Positions 24,030-35,047 of a stretch of DNA of 64,000 nt are shown in pieces. The stretch comes from Mariannaea sp. PMI_226. Its lineage: Eukaryota > Ascomycota > Sordariomycetes > Hypocreales > Nectriaceae. Where the stretch lies: positions 2,232,001-2,296,000 of the forward strand of contig JANFOG010000006.1 in the NCBI GenBank assembly GCA_024336345.1, given 5' to 3'. A program made the translations under genes and the position numbers. The notes beneath the pieces are model-generated. The model was not told the origin of the DNA. It did not search any database and worked only from the letters and a program-made list of their open reading frames with translations. The stretch's first letter is position 1, and each line of letters starts with the position of its first letter.

Positions 24030-24987
24030 ATGGCTCTACAACCCTGCTGCGGCAGCCTCGCGCGCACACGCCTCGCCGTCCGCACCGTCGTTCCTTGCCT
24101 GCGTACCTACTCTTCCCCCTCCGCCTCTTCCACCCCGAATTCCTTCAAGGCCGATTCACCAAAGTCCAGCCCCCCCGTGCCACGATGGTCACAGACTCCT
24201 CCTCAAATGAAGGCGGATTTCCAGCTCGACTTTGCCAAGAACCCCCAGAACAAGGTCTGGTCCGTCAACAATGATCCCCGAAAGCTCGACGAGATGTACG
24301 ATCGCCTGCTGGGCCCCAATGGCAACAAGCTTCTCCCCGAGGAGCTCAAGTGGCTCGCCGTGACACACAAGAGTTTCGACCAGGGAAGGAGAGGCTTCAA
24401 TGACCGACTGGCACTTCTCGGTAAGCAATTGGCTCTTTCTTCTTGCCAGCAAACCCCCCACCCCCCACTCATCGGGGTATAAAGAATACCAGAGGGACAG
24501 TTTGCTGATAATTGACAGGTCGAATGGCGCTCATCATGGAGACTACTAAGCACATCGTCACCAAGGAGCCAATGGAGGGATCGAGAACCACCGACGAATT
24601 CGACCGACAGCCGTTTGAGCACCCCCAGCTGGCTTCGATAGACAACTTGAGCGTGGAGGGACCGAGAGACATTGTGGGCAAGGACAAGCTATATGAGCTT
24701 GCCATTGACGTGGGTCTGATTGACGTTGTGCGGTGGAAGCCTCGATTGGTACGTGGACTCCCAAACATATATATATATCGATACCACTTTGACGGTGGGG
24801 TCAAGGGAGGGGTTTTATACTGACATTGTCTTCCTCGAAATAGGTACAAAAACTCAAGGCGTCTGGTGTCGAGGTTGTGCTCAACAGTAGCATCCTCGCC
24901 ATTATCGGTGCCATCACCTTGCAGCACGGCGCATCGGTAGCATCCCAGGTGATCAGGGAGAGAATATTGGCCAAGGTGCAAGCCTGA
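24030..24987 (+). CDS. MRPL15: MRPL15: mitochondrial large ribosomal subunit protein mL57
   Basis: Exons are 24030-24420, 24519-24748 and 24844-24987, giving 254 residues; all splice sites are GT-AG and in phase. The N-terminus (MALQPCCGSLARTRLAVRT) is a basic, acid-poor presequence. The body is an RNase III-like fold: PEELKWLAVTHKSFDQGRRGFNDRLALLGR resembles the RNase III signature but lacks its acidic catalytic set, as expected for the structural protein mL57. Later segments (DIVGKDKLYELAIDVGLIDV, VVLNSSILAIIGAITLQHGA) also fit. It is part of the fungal mitoribosome large subunit. Confidence 0.9.
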
Positions 24988-25273
24988 GAAGGAGGAGGCT
25001 GAAAAGGAGAAAGAACGCACAAAACAAAAACAAACAAGATGGAAATGAAATAAATCTGTATCATATATATCTGTACCATTTAGGGATGAGGTCTCTGGAA
25101 TCTGTACAAAGCATGGCGACAGTTGGCTACGCGAAAAGAAAGACGAGCATTATTTTGTGTGAATCAGGGTCGCATTGTCATTGGGTAATCATTTATGTAC
25201 GAAATATTACGATTAGTCTGGGGCATCTTCTACAGTGTACTCGTTACTCTAAATCCATGGCTGCATCTCGTAA

Positions 25274-26437
25274 TCATGCCAACAGCGGCGTATCTTCGTC
25301 TGCCGATTGGACGGGTTCATCTGCATGCCTATGCTCGTCTGCATGCTCATCGTCGTCATCACCATGGCTCTCGTGAATGAGCTTCTCGCGATACACCCAG
25401 CCCAGACAAGTCCCAGCACCGGGCCCAATAATTAGAGACGAGGCGAAAGTCGCCAAAGGCACCCTCCAGCCAACCTCGACGAGCATCCAGTACAACACAG
25501 TCCAGGCGATGAACTGGATGTCAATTTCGATGAATGCAAGAGACGACTTCGTGACGGTCTTGCGATCATCGGATTGAGTCAGGTTCCAAATGAGGAAAAT
25601 ATGGCTCACAACAGAAAGAATAACAGGCAGGGCGTAGACGATGATGAGTGAGCACTGACTCGATTCCAGGTGAATAAGAGCAGGTTCCGTCTTCTTCACA
25701 AACACAACTGCCTTCCGGACAAGCTGGCGGACGAGAGACACGTAAACGGGGAAGAAGAGCCAAATGCCAATGGTGACGGGGGTGTTGAGGGCCAGCATCA
25801 AGATCGACGGCAAGAAGTACCCAAGCGCTACACTGACGGGGATGGCGATGACTTCTGTGTCTGGGAGATGGCGGCCGTGGTCTTCGGCTTCGGCTTGGGC
25901 ATCACCAGCGGTCACAGCATCTTGAGCGTTGGCAGACTCGAGACGACGTCGCTTCTTATCGGCATGGAGCCTCTGAGCGGAGTGGAAGAAGGCCGGGATG
26001 ATGGCTAGCTGCCAAACAACAGCGCCGCCGATGAGGTTGAAGACGAGCCACGGCCCCGTGGGGTAGGCAATGAGCACGTTGGGCGCGTTGCAGATGCGGG
26101 CGGCCTCGACGGTGCTGACGGTCAGGAGCCCGCCGACAAAGGCCAGGATGACGGCCATGATGGCCATGCTGCGCAGCGAGTCGAGGGCGACGTGGAAGAA
26201 GCTGATGAGGTAGCAGAGAGGGGTCCCGATGGCGGGGATGCGGCTGACACCCGGGAGGAGGGCGCGCGAGTGGCACTGTGACCAGAGCATGGCGGCGTTG
26301 ACATCGCCCTGGACGAAGAGCATAACCACGGTAGCGATGGCGAGGAGTATGGGGACGATGACGAGGAAGTGAAGGGAAAAACTGTGAATGGGAGGGCGTC
26401 GCCAGCGAGAGGCGAGAGCTGGCAAGGAGAACGGCAT
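25274..26437 (-). CDS. Polytopic membrane protein of unknown function
   Basis: Intronless, 387 residues. About eight hydrophobic helices can be seen, starting with FSLHFLVIVPILLAIATVVM and including SMAIMAVILAFVGGLLTVST, WLVFNLIGGAVVWQLAIIPA, LGYFLPSILMLALNTPVTIG and CSLIIVYALPVILSVVSHIF. A charged cytosolic-type loop (RLHADKKRRRLESANAQ) lies mid-protein. The tail after the last helix is highly charged with His and Asp repeats (HGDDDDEHADEHRHADEP) and ends EDTPLLA, an acidic dileucine-like signal typical of vacuole or endosome sorting. It looks like an uncharacterised ascomycete membrane family, but I cannot name it. It converges on MRPL15. Confidence 0.75.
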   Translation of the reverse strand: MPFSLPALASRWRRPPIHSFSLHFLVIVPILLAIATVVMLFVQGDVNAAMLWSQCHSRALLPGVSRIPAIGTPLCYLISFFHVALDSLRSMAIMAVILAFVGGLLTVSTVEAARICNAPNVLIAYPTGPWLVFNLIGGAVVWQLAIIPAFFHSAQRLHADKKRRRLESANAQDAVTAGDAQAEAEDHGRHLPDTEVIAIPVSVALGYFLPSILMLALNTPVTIGIWLFFPVYVSLVRQLVRKAVVFVKKTEPALIHLESSQCSLIIVYALPVILSVVSHIFLIWNLTQSDDRKTVTKSSLAFIEIDIQFIAWTVLYWMLVEVGWRVPLATFASSLIIGPGAGTCLGWVYREKLIHESHGDDDDEHADEHRHADEPVQSADEDTPLLA

Positions 26438-29400
26438 GATGGCGTGTGTATGTATGGATGTATGTATGGGTGGGCGGTTTTGAGAGACGTGGAAAGGGAG
26501 ATTCTTCTTTTCTCCTCTCTTAATTTTGTTTTTTCGTTTCTACTGCGCTTCCAGATTAATCATGAATACGCGGTGTGGGAGACCCAAAAAATATGGCGAT
26601 ATCCATTGAGCAATGAGCGAGAGTGAGTGAGTGAGCGAATGAGTGCTGCTGTGAGACCCTAAATAGAGAGGTTGTCATGAGGTCTGTGAGATGGGAGAGA
26701 GCGTCAGGTGCATCGGTCAAGTGGGACGCGAACCCCCAAGACAAAGGCCATTTCTGGGCGGGCCGCCCTCCGCAAGGTACCTAGGTAATTACCTTGCATA
26801 GTAATTAAGTCACACCTTATTAGTTAGGTATCCGTATTCTCTCAGGATTTAGGTAGTTTCGTCTTTTTTTTTCCCCGGCCTGGGGCCGGCACTAATTACC
26901 CAGCTGAGGTGAGACCCTTCTTTTTCCCTTTACTACACTACTACCAACCTGTACCAGTATGAGATATGTACAGCCAGGAACGAAAAAGCTTATTCTCGCT
27001 TGACAGGTGTGCCACCCCAAAGGGAAATCTTCAGTCTGTTGGTTTAGAGGACAATTTAGAAATTGCATGATACATCTATCTATCAATACATAGTATATCA
27101 CATGTATACCCATACTCTCCTTTAATTTCCAAGTATAGACCAAAGGTAGGCAATAAGCAATGATACAGAGTACCCTTCTATTTTTATCAAGCCCGCTTAC
27201 TGTACAAAGGCACCTACCGTTTTGAGTACCCAGTTGCGCATTATAGCGTCGGGTTTCCCCTACTGCTCCTACGTGATTCAACTACATAAGTAGGTAGTAT
27301 AATCACGACACGAAGGTGGAGGAGTCGTTTAATAGTTGTTTCATTGCATGGGTAGAAAGCTTGATATCCTTCTTCTTATTCTTCTTTTTCCTCCCTTTTA
27401 ACAATAATTTCGGGTTTGAATTTTTCTTCTTCTTCGCTCTTTCTTCTCACAGTGCACAACCAGCCCAGGACAAAGACCAAAGACTCACTAGTTAGTTACA
27501 ATGAGCTGTAAGACATGAGGATGATTGGTAGGCAAAGTGTGCTACCTACATCAACGGCCCTTTACAAAATTGGTCGCGAATGAAGGGGGAGAGAGGCGTC
27601 AGAACGAAGGCAGGTCCAAGAGAACGATTTTCCCATGCAGGAATTGAGTATCACTCGGTCGAGAATACGTCATCGTATTATTTTCAAGTAATAATGAATG
27701 ACTATAACTATCGCCACAAAAAGTGCATTGGATAGACGCAACTCATCCCCTAAGCGAGCAAAGAAAACTCTTTGGCGGCCTGGAGAACTTGCTCGAGTAA
27801 AGCTATCCGTCTCGAAATATGGCATGGCAAACAAACCTCTTATCAATTTTTTGTCAATAAAAGAGGACCCGATCCCATTACAGAAGATGGGCTGCCATTG
27901 AAGACTACTGTAGGCAGTTATTCGAAAAGGAAGTACAGATGTACAGCACAGTGCAATATCATCAATTGAAGAGAACCTCGAATTCACATATGATAAGAAG
28001 CATCTAACGTCGAGACTGCTTTAGGACAGTAATGCCATGATCAAGTTGACGGCCAAAAACAAATCTGCCTTGGTACCCGGACAGAGCGAACTTTGACTTT
28101 TTTTTAACTTTTTTTAACATTGAGCTACCAGAGCACCAGCCGATAAGTTTAATGACTCGCTGGAGAACTGGTGAGGACTCGCTCATGAAATCGTAACCGG
28201 CCCAGCACTTCATCATCAAGGGTAGCCAAAGTTGCCAGTGTTAATTGAAGGACGTTTGATTGGCTTTCAAATTGGGGAATTGTTATCACATTGCAACTTT
28301 GAGAGGCAGAAGACCAAGAAAACAGAAAAGGAAATGCAGCACCATATCTTGGTCTCCCCTTTCTTTGTCATGAATTTTCTTCTTCCTTTGTGTGTCAGCC
28401 ATTCTTAAAAAACTCAATCTGCCCAAGAAATTATCGGATGGGCATATGCACGTCTTTTGAGTCAAGCATTTTGAGTTGGGAGAAGAAATATCGAGGTGGA
28501 CAGCCAATGACATGCTTACAACGTGCTTCCTTGACTCGCTCGATAGGTAACGTGAGTTGAAGAAATGGGAGTCACTCTTCCCTACGTCAAACAGAAGCCA
28601 AAGGGAAGAAAGAAGAAAGAAAAGAAAAAGAAAAAAAAAAGAAAGCCAAGAGGATACAGATGATCTCCGGGAGTCCTCCGCGGAGACAAGAGACAACGAG
28701 GTCCTCCCCCCCCCACAAAGTACGTATCCCCTCCTTCCAAAGGGACCTTTACATAATGCGAATAATGGAAGCCCATATTTCGGACTTAAGATTACATACA
28801 AAATGTCTTGCATAACCGAAAACTGCCTTGGTTTACCTTGGGTAGATAATGACTCGGCGTGATTGTAGCCCGAAAATTTGTCAGGAAAGATACATAGATA
28901 GATAATCCAGCGTCTTCTTGCCAGTTCCACCCCCCCTTGTTGCGCTGCTTGCGCTGCTTGCTGTCACCAACTGTCCAACAACGTGCCTCTCTCTCTGTCT
29001 CTCTCTGTCACACCCACACACGCTCTCTCTCTAACTAGGTAGCCAGCTTACTTTGACGCTAGGTTGCCTAGTCAGGTATATTCTTAGCAGCTGACAATAT
29101 TTGTTCCTAATATTTTTTTTTTCTTTTTAAAAAGAACTATGTACATACCTACTAGTGCTGTATATCAAAATTTCTATTTTCTGCTCCCTTCTATGATGCA
29201 TCAACATTGGTACCTTAGTGATAGTCACCAGCCAAAACCTCTCTGAGGGCCACCCCGCGCGGTTATCAACACAACCAAAGTACCCAACTACTCCGCACGT
29301 CCACATAAACATTCACTCACTCTACAGCACAACATACGTAGTTGCGTCTGCCTGTAGTAGGAAGCAGTCTGCCATGCCTGTCTTGTGTCATGATTCCTGA

Positions 29401-30209
29401 AGGCTGTATTTTTGGGCTACCAGATGATCATAGCTTCTACTCCTCCTGCTGACATATTGTATCGTTGAAATTTGGGCTTGTGCTTTTCCTTTGTCCGACT
29501 CGCTTTTTTCCTCTACTTTTTTTTTTGTCTTCTAAAAGGCAATCAATCGAATCGCTTGGTAAACTATACGGACATTGTACGTAATAGACTAATTCAATGC
29601 TCTATCGAAAACGAAGCCCAACAAGTTGCGGGTCTGCCGCCAATGGTTTCCTACGCGGACGGCGTTTCCGTTGTCGAATTCTTGGAGAGGAGAGCCGCTT
29701 GGTAATCTCCAGCATTTTTTTCTCCATTCCCTTTCCATTTCTCGTAGCCGTAGCCATACCTAGGTATCCAGAAGCCAGAAACCAGAAGCCAGAGCCAGAA
29801 GTCAAGAGCCAGAGCTCATACCTAGCACGGGCGCTACTACGTACCAGCGCTACCTACGTAATTTTTTTTCTTCCCACATCTTCCCCCCCTCGGGGGCCAA
29901 TGCCTGCTTTGTGTCAGTGTGCGTCAGTGTGTGTTCCATGTGAAGCTGAAGGAGTTATGTCCCCATTGGGTAGCCAGCTGCCGGTAAACTTCTGGAGGAA
30001 GAGGAGGGGAGGAGGGGGGAAGCATGAAATCTCAAGGCGGGGGCATTGAAGTGCAAACCAAGTATAACTAGAAGAAGCTCGCCCACCATGAAGCCATCAT
30101 CTCGATCCATCAATCAACAGCTTTCTCATCTCTCAACTCCCAATTCCTCTTCCAAGTCACTCCTCTTTACATATTTTTTAGATACCAACCAACTTCCACA
30201 TCTTTCACA
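26438..30209. other. Large intergenic region upstream of the DJ-1-like gene
   Basis: This 3.8 kb shows no credible gene; the longest open frame (minus, 28930-28286) has homopolymer-driven composition and no motif. Features seen: a TACCTAGGTAATTACC-type A/T-rich patch near 26770-26860, a CT/CA microsatellite at 28985-29035, a CCAGAAGCCAGA repeat at 29769-29815, and T runs. It may hold the promoters of both flanking genes or an untranslated RNA. Confidence 0.45.
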
Positions 30210-31117
30210 ATGGCCCCCAAGAAGGTTCTCGTCGTCCTTACCTCCTTCAAGGAGATGCCCAACGGTCACCAGACCGGCTGGTACCTGGTAAGCTAATTAC
30301 TCTTCTCGTTTTTTTTTTTATGTTTTATACTCCTCCTTGTTCTTATTTTTCTCTCCTTTCTATAATAAAGGTTCTGGGACTAACCATTCAATTCAATTCT
30401 TACAGCCCGAGTTCGCTCACCCCTACTATGACTTCATCGGCGAGGATGAGGCCAACCCCAAGGTTGAGCTCACCGTCGTCTCCCCCGCTGGTGGTGCTAC
30501 CCAGGTCGACCCTCACTCCGTCCAGATGTTCGGAGAGGACCCCGAGTGCAAGAAGTTCTTCGCCGAGAAGAAGCACATCTGGGAGCAGACCCTTCCCCTT
30601 GCCGACTTCGTTGGCAAGGCCTCTGAGTTCGATGCCGTCTTCTACCCCGGTGGCCACGGTATGTCTTTAAAACAACCCCCCCTTCATTATACTCAAAAAA
30701 CAAAAACCCAAGAAACTAGTTTTGCTCATTCATCATCCTCCTATAGGCCCCATGTTCGATCTGATCAACGATGAGAACTCCATCAAGGTCATCTCCGAGT
30801 TCTACAACCAGGGCAAGCCCGTTGCTGCTCTCTGCCACGGCTCCATCGTCTTCGTCAACGTCAACATCAACGGCGAGCCCCTCCTCAAGGGCCGCAAGGC
30901 CACCGGCTTCTCCAACGAGGAGGAGACCATCGTCGGCATGACCCCTCACATGCCCGTCCTCCTCGAGGACGAGATCCAGCGTGTTGGCGGCATCTACTCC
31001 AAGGCCGCCGAGCCCTGGGGCGACCACGTCCTCGTCGACGGCCAGGTCATCACTGGCCAGAACCCTGGCTCTGCCCACAGCATTGCCAAGGCTCTTCTCA
31101 AGGCTCTTGAAATCTAA
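30210..31117 (+). CDS. DJ-1/PfpI superfamily protein, Hsp31 (glyoxalase III) type
   Basis: Exons are 30210-30287, 30406-30658 and 30747-31117, giving 233 residues, the usual length for fungal Hsp31-like proteins. The flavodoxin-like DJ-1 fold shows the conserved Glu28 in PEFAHPYYDF, the glycine-rich FYPGGHGPMFDL, and the nucleophile Cys140 in the elbow AALCHGS followed by His141. Family members convert methylglyoxal to D-lactate without glutathione and protect against carbonyl and oxidative stress. Codon use is strongly biased to C-ending codons (GTC, CTC, AAG, GAG), unlike most neighbours, which suggests high expression. The leader is pyrimidine-rich, also typical of highly expressed fungal genes. 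Confidence 0.9.
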
Positions 31118-31649
31118 TTTAAAAAGGGAAATTGTTTAGTATGAGCGTCTTTTGTTGCAGTTGCTCTTGTGCCCTTTTATTAGGCCTCATTGGATAGCAT
31201 GTTGATGAAATAAAAAAAATCCTATTATCATAAGCTCTATTGCCTACCTACGGGCTACACCTTTAATGTGAAATGTCTGATTAAGCTTAAATCAACGCCC
31301 TCCTTTTTAGGTACTCTTCGTGGAGGTTGGGGAACTGTGAGCATGGAACACTACGCCCCAAGCCTCATTGCATCATCATCGTCATTAGACATCAGCCACC
31401 CCCTGCACTTACTTGGACGGCTTCATCCAATAGCCAACAGAGGCGTTTTGAAAGACTGGAAATATTTCCCCAAGAAGGGGAAATAAAAAGAAGTGAGAAA
31501 ATTTGGTGAATTTCGTATAATATGGCTCTCGCCCTTTCTTTTTTTCGTACTTGTACACAGAGGCCAATCGTCTAAAGGTACAAACAACAACAGCATTGAT
31601 ATGATACACAAGCCTCCCCCTCTCCCCCCCTCCTCCTTCTTCGTCACAT
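31118..31649. other. Convergent 3' flanks of the DJ-1-like gene and mL38
   Basis: No gene is seen; the genes end toward each other. Confidence 0.6.
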
Positions 31650-33096
31650 TTACCTTCTCTTGACCCAGCCACGGGCATTGGAGATGCCCTTGATCCTCTT
31701 GGTGTACTTCCACAAATGTCTGTACTTGGGACCCTGTCGCTTGGCTTCCCAACCACGCGGCTTGACGGGGGGTTTGAGACTGTGCACACGCGCTTGGCGG
31801 AATTCGACTTCGGCGCCGGGGATGTTGTGACGGGCCATGACTGAGGCGGTGTTCTCATCCCACACGGATCGGAACATGTTGAAGCCGAAAGGTTTGAGGC
31901 CGAACTTGTCACGGAAGGACTTCAGGGAGAAGCCGTCGCGGTTCGAGTAGAGCTCCTTGAGCTGGGCGACATCGACCTTCTCTCCGGGCTTCTGCTCAAG
32001 GAGATAGATGCCCAAGCGGTGGTAAGGTGCACCCTTTTGGGAGAAGGCAGGCAGCCACGGAACTGCGAGCTGATCCTCGCCTCGTATCCTGCTGAGGGGC
32101 AAGGAGGTGTTGGTGGGGTCGAGGGGAATGTTGGCGGCCAGGAAGTGGCAGCGCTTCTTGAAACCGTCCTTCTCAGGCTCAGGCACATCAGAGTCAATGA
32201 CAACGACGGAAACCAGGCGCTCGCCCTTGTCAAACACCTGGACTCGGAGACGCGGGGCGTTCTCGCTGACAACGCTGTCAACGATTTGACCTGGAGGGAC
32301 CTTCGTCTTGCGGAAGTAGAGCTGGACGGCGGCAGTGGGCTCGAGCTTAGGAAGAACGTCAGGCACAATGTTGAACTGGTTGATACGCTGCTTGATTAGA
32401 CGATAATCGTATGAGCGCCACTTCTTCTCGGCGTAATAGCGGTAGATGGGCTTGTTCATATCGCCTAAAAGACATAATGAATTAGCAACCATGCAAATGT
32501 TGCAATTGAGTACACTAGCACATTCGAGGCCAGTGAAGAATTAATGAAGAAAAAAAAAACCTACCCAATCCATCCTCATATCGCTTCTTTACCACGGGGT
32601 CGTTGACATCGGCCAGAATCTTGAGTTTGTCGGCATGTCTCCGCAGGCTTCCCAGCTTGATATCCTTAATCTGTTGTCCACCCTTGATCTCGTTGGCGTC
32701 CCGCTTCTCCAGCAGCGAAATCTTCTCCAGCGTTTGCGAAATCTGTGATAGCTTCTGCTCTCGGTCGGCGGCGAGGATCTTCCTGGCCTCCTGGAATGCC
32801 TGATAGGGTAGATGCTCGAACGGGATATCTCCGGTGGTACGGATGGCCACACGTCGACGGCGGGAGCCAATTGGCATCTTTCCGGACTTGACGAGCTGGG
32901 CCTCGAACTCGGGCAGGACGGTGTTGGGATCAAGGTCGAGGGGGTTCATGTCGGCGGCGGACGTTTGGGACTGAACATTGGCACCGGCGCCGGCAGCGCG
33001 GGCAGGACCTGTTGTGAAGGGTCGAGTGCGGGCGACATGCTGCGGGCGGAGTTGCCGTGCGAGCGGCCTCACGACGGCCTGGCACCGCGACGACAT
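31650..33096 (-). CDS. MRPL35: MRPL35: mitochondrial large ribosomal subunit protein mL38
   Basis: Exons are 33096-32565 and 32464-31650, giving 448 residues. The join turns two open segments into one protein ([17 protein letters not shown]). The N-terminus [19 protein letters not shown] is a strong mitochondrial presequence. A coiled-coil region (about residues 95-160) precedes a phosphatidylethanolamine-binding-protein-like domain: [30 protein letters not shown], then [14 protein letters not shown] and [21 protein letters not shown]. The basic tail is RAHSLKPP-like and ends NARGWVKRR. mL38 is a structural protein near the central protuberance. The gene is head-to-head with uL4m. Confidence 0.92.
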
Positions 33097-33511
33097 TGTG
33101 TGTGCGGCCGGCGTTGGACAAGGGGAAAAAGAGGTTTGTCGTCGGTGGGATGGCTGACTTTCACATATAGACAGAAACCTGCCAAACTGACCCAACGGTA
33201 AAAAAAGCTCTGGCTCAATTAGCTTGACACAGCGAACGGCGAATGGCGGGCCATAATGGGACCCACTAAAACTTGCCCGATTGGAGAGCGGGCATTGGCC
33301 AGGACGGAACATGTCCCGAACCACTTTTTTCCGTAAAAAGCACTGTACACCAAGAGGCAGAAAGTAGGTATCACGGTTTTTGAGTGGCTTCGGTTCCACC
33401 AAATCGCCAAACATCGACGACCTCTCCCCCTCTCTTTCTCTCCCCACAGCCTCGCAACGCCTTTCTCCCAGATCAACTAGTCACCGGGCTGAGCTGAGGC
33501 GTGCGTAAATC
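33097..33511. promoter_or_regulatory. Bidirectional promoter between mL38 and uL4m genes
   Basis: Only 415 bp separate the start codons of two mitoribosomal large-subunit genes on opposite strands, so the two are probably co-expressed. A C/T-rich leader (33420-33460) precedes uL4m. No specific factor site is claimed. Confidence 0.55.
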
Positions 33512-34677
33512 ATGGCTGGAAAGGGAATTGGGTGCCTGGCCGAGGCCATGGGTGCTCTGCGCATGTCGGCGACCAAGGTACGCTTTTCCCTTCAAAACCT
33601 CTAATACCTCACGTTGGCCACGATGAAAGTTGCGGGACAGCTCACTCACACATTCGATAATCTACAGTCTTCGACCTTGACGAGGACATTCACAAGATCA
33701 ATGGCCACTGAGGCCTCCGTAAGCGAGACGACAAAGGCCGCTACCACCAGTCCCCAGGCTATTCTCGAATCATGGAATCCAAGTTAGTTTCTCTCTCGAT
33801 CCTATAAACGTTCATTTTGCTCTTTATTCCTTTATTCCTTTCTTTCTTTTGGTGGGGATCAACAGCTAATAAGTCGACTTTGCTCCTCGTCATAGTCTCT
33901 ACCGTCCCTCTCACCATTCACAACTTCCCCTCCCTCGAGCCCACCTCCCTCGAGCAATGGTCCGTCAACCACCTGTACCTCCCCCTCCGCCGTGATCTCC
34001 TCCACCTCGCCGTCGTCTACGAGGGTGACAACACCCGCCAAGGAACCGCCTCGTCCAAGACCCGGTATGAGGTCCACGGCTCCCACCGCAAGATGCGTCC
34101 CCAAAAGGGCACCGGTCGAGCACGTCTCGGAACCAAGCAATCACCCGTGCTTCGAGGAGGTGGTAAGACTTTCGGTCCCAAGCCTCGCGACTTCGGCACC
34201 AGCCTGAACCGTAAGGTGTACGATAAGGCGTGGCGCACCGCCCTAAGCTATCGCTACCGCAAAGGTGACTTGATCGTTTGCGAGGACGGAATGGATTTGA
34301 CGATGCCCGAGGACTACCAGCTCGTCGCGGACAAGTACCTGAAGGACGGTTTGAAGGAGGCCTACCTGAAACGCTACATGGAGAGCGTTCTGGGCAACCT
34401 CGGCCTCGGCCGCGCCAGCGGTCGCACCCTATTCGTCACAGGCGATCACCGCCACGCTCTCTACGACGCCATGGAGCAGGTCCCCCGCGAGGGCCGGGTG
34501 CTGACCTTTGACGACGTGGACGTCAAGGACCTTCTCGAGACAGGCAAGGTGGTGCTGGAGCGCAGCGTGCTGAGGGAGATGATTGAGCAGCACCAGAGCG
34601 ATCTAGTAAGCAAAGTGGTGATGCAAGGCTTGGTCAAGGGCGGACCCGAGGTTGGGACAAAGGTTCTGGGACTTTGA
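33512..34677 (+). CDS. YML6: YML6: mitochondrial ribosomal protein uL4m
   Basis: Exons are 33512-33577, 33668-33782 and 33896-34677, giving 320 residues. The presequence spans the first two exons (MAGKGIGCLAEAMGALRMS, then TLTRTFTRSMATEA). The L4 family body is clear: NHLYLPLRRDLLHLAVVYEGDNTRQGTAS, then the RNA-binding loop SHRKMRPQKGTGRARLGTK and GGGKTFGPKPRDF. C-terminal motifs include RTLFVTGDHRHALYDAME. An alternative acceptor at 33865 would keep frame and add ten residues, but the CTAATAAG there looks more like the branch site, so I chose 33896. uL4m lines the mitoribosome exit tunnel. Confidence 0.92.
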
Positions 34678-35047
34678 AGCGTACGTAACTCATGAGACCA
34701 AGCGAACCCAAAGGGAGAGAAAAAAAATGAGAAGAAACTGTAGACTAGATATTGTACTCTATTATTTATTTGTATATGAAGGTTGTTATGACAAATGACT
34801 TGGTATTTGGAATCTATCTACCTTCTGTACATCAGTTGTTATGAGGAGACGAAACAATGGAATAGCCCTCTCAACCTAATTGTCTTCTTTATCTCAGAGT
34901 ACTCCTGAATTTTTTGATTTGCCCAACGGAAGCCATGATGGCTCAGGCACCTTCAATGGCCCCCCTTTTTCTTGGTTTACAGCTAATGTTACACTTATTA
35001 CCGCGAGGTCTCAGTCATACATATAGGATGAGTGTAAAAAGTATCTA
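34678..35047. other. Convergent 3' flanks of uL4m and PGS1
   Basis: A/T-rich gap with no gene. Confidence 0.55.

Noticed and set aside
26892..27281. 129-residue open frame on the minus strand
   Set aside because: No recognisable domain or conserved pattern; A/T-rich intergenic setting.
28286..28930. 214-residue open frame on the minus strand
   Set aside because: Composition is driven by T and A runs, with no motif and no splice logic.
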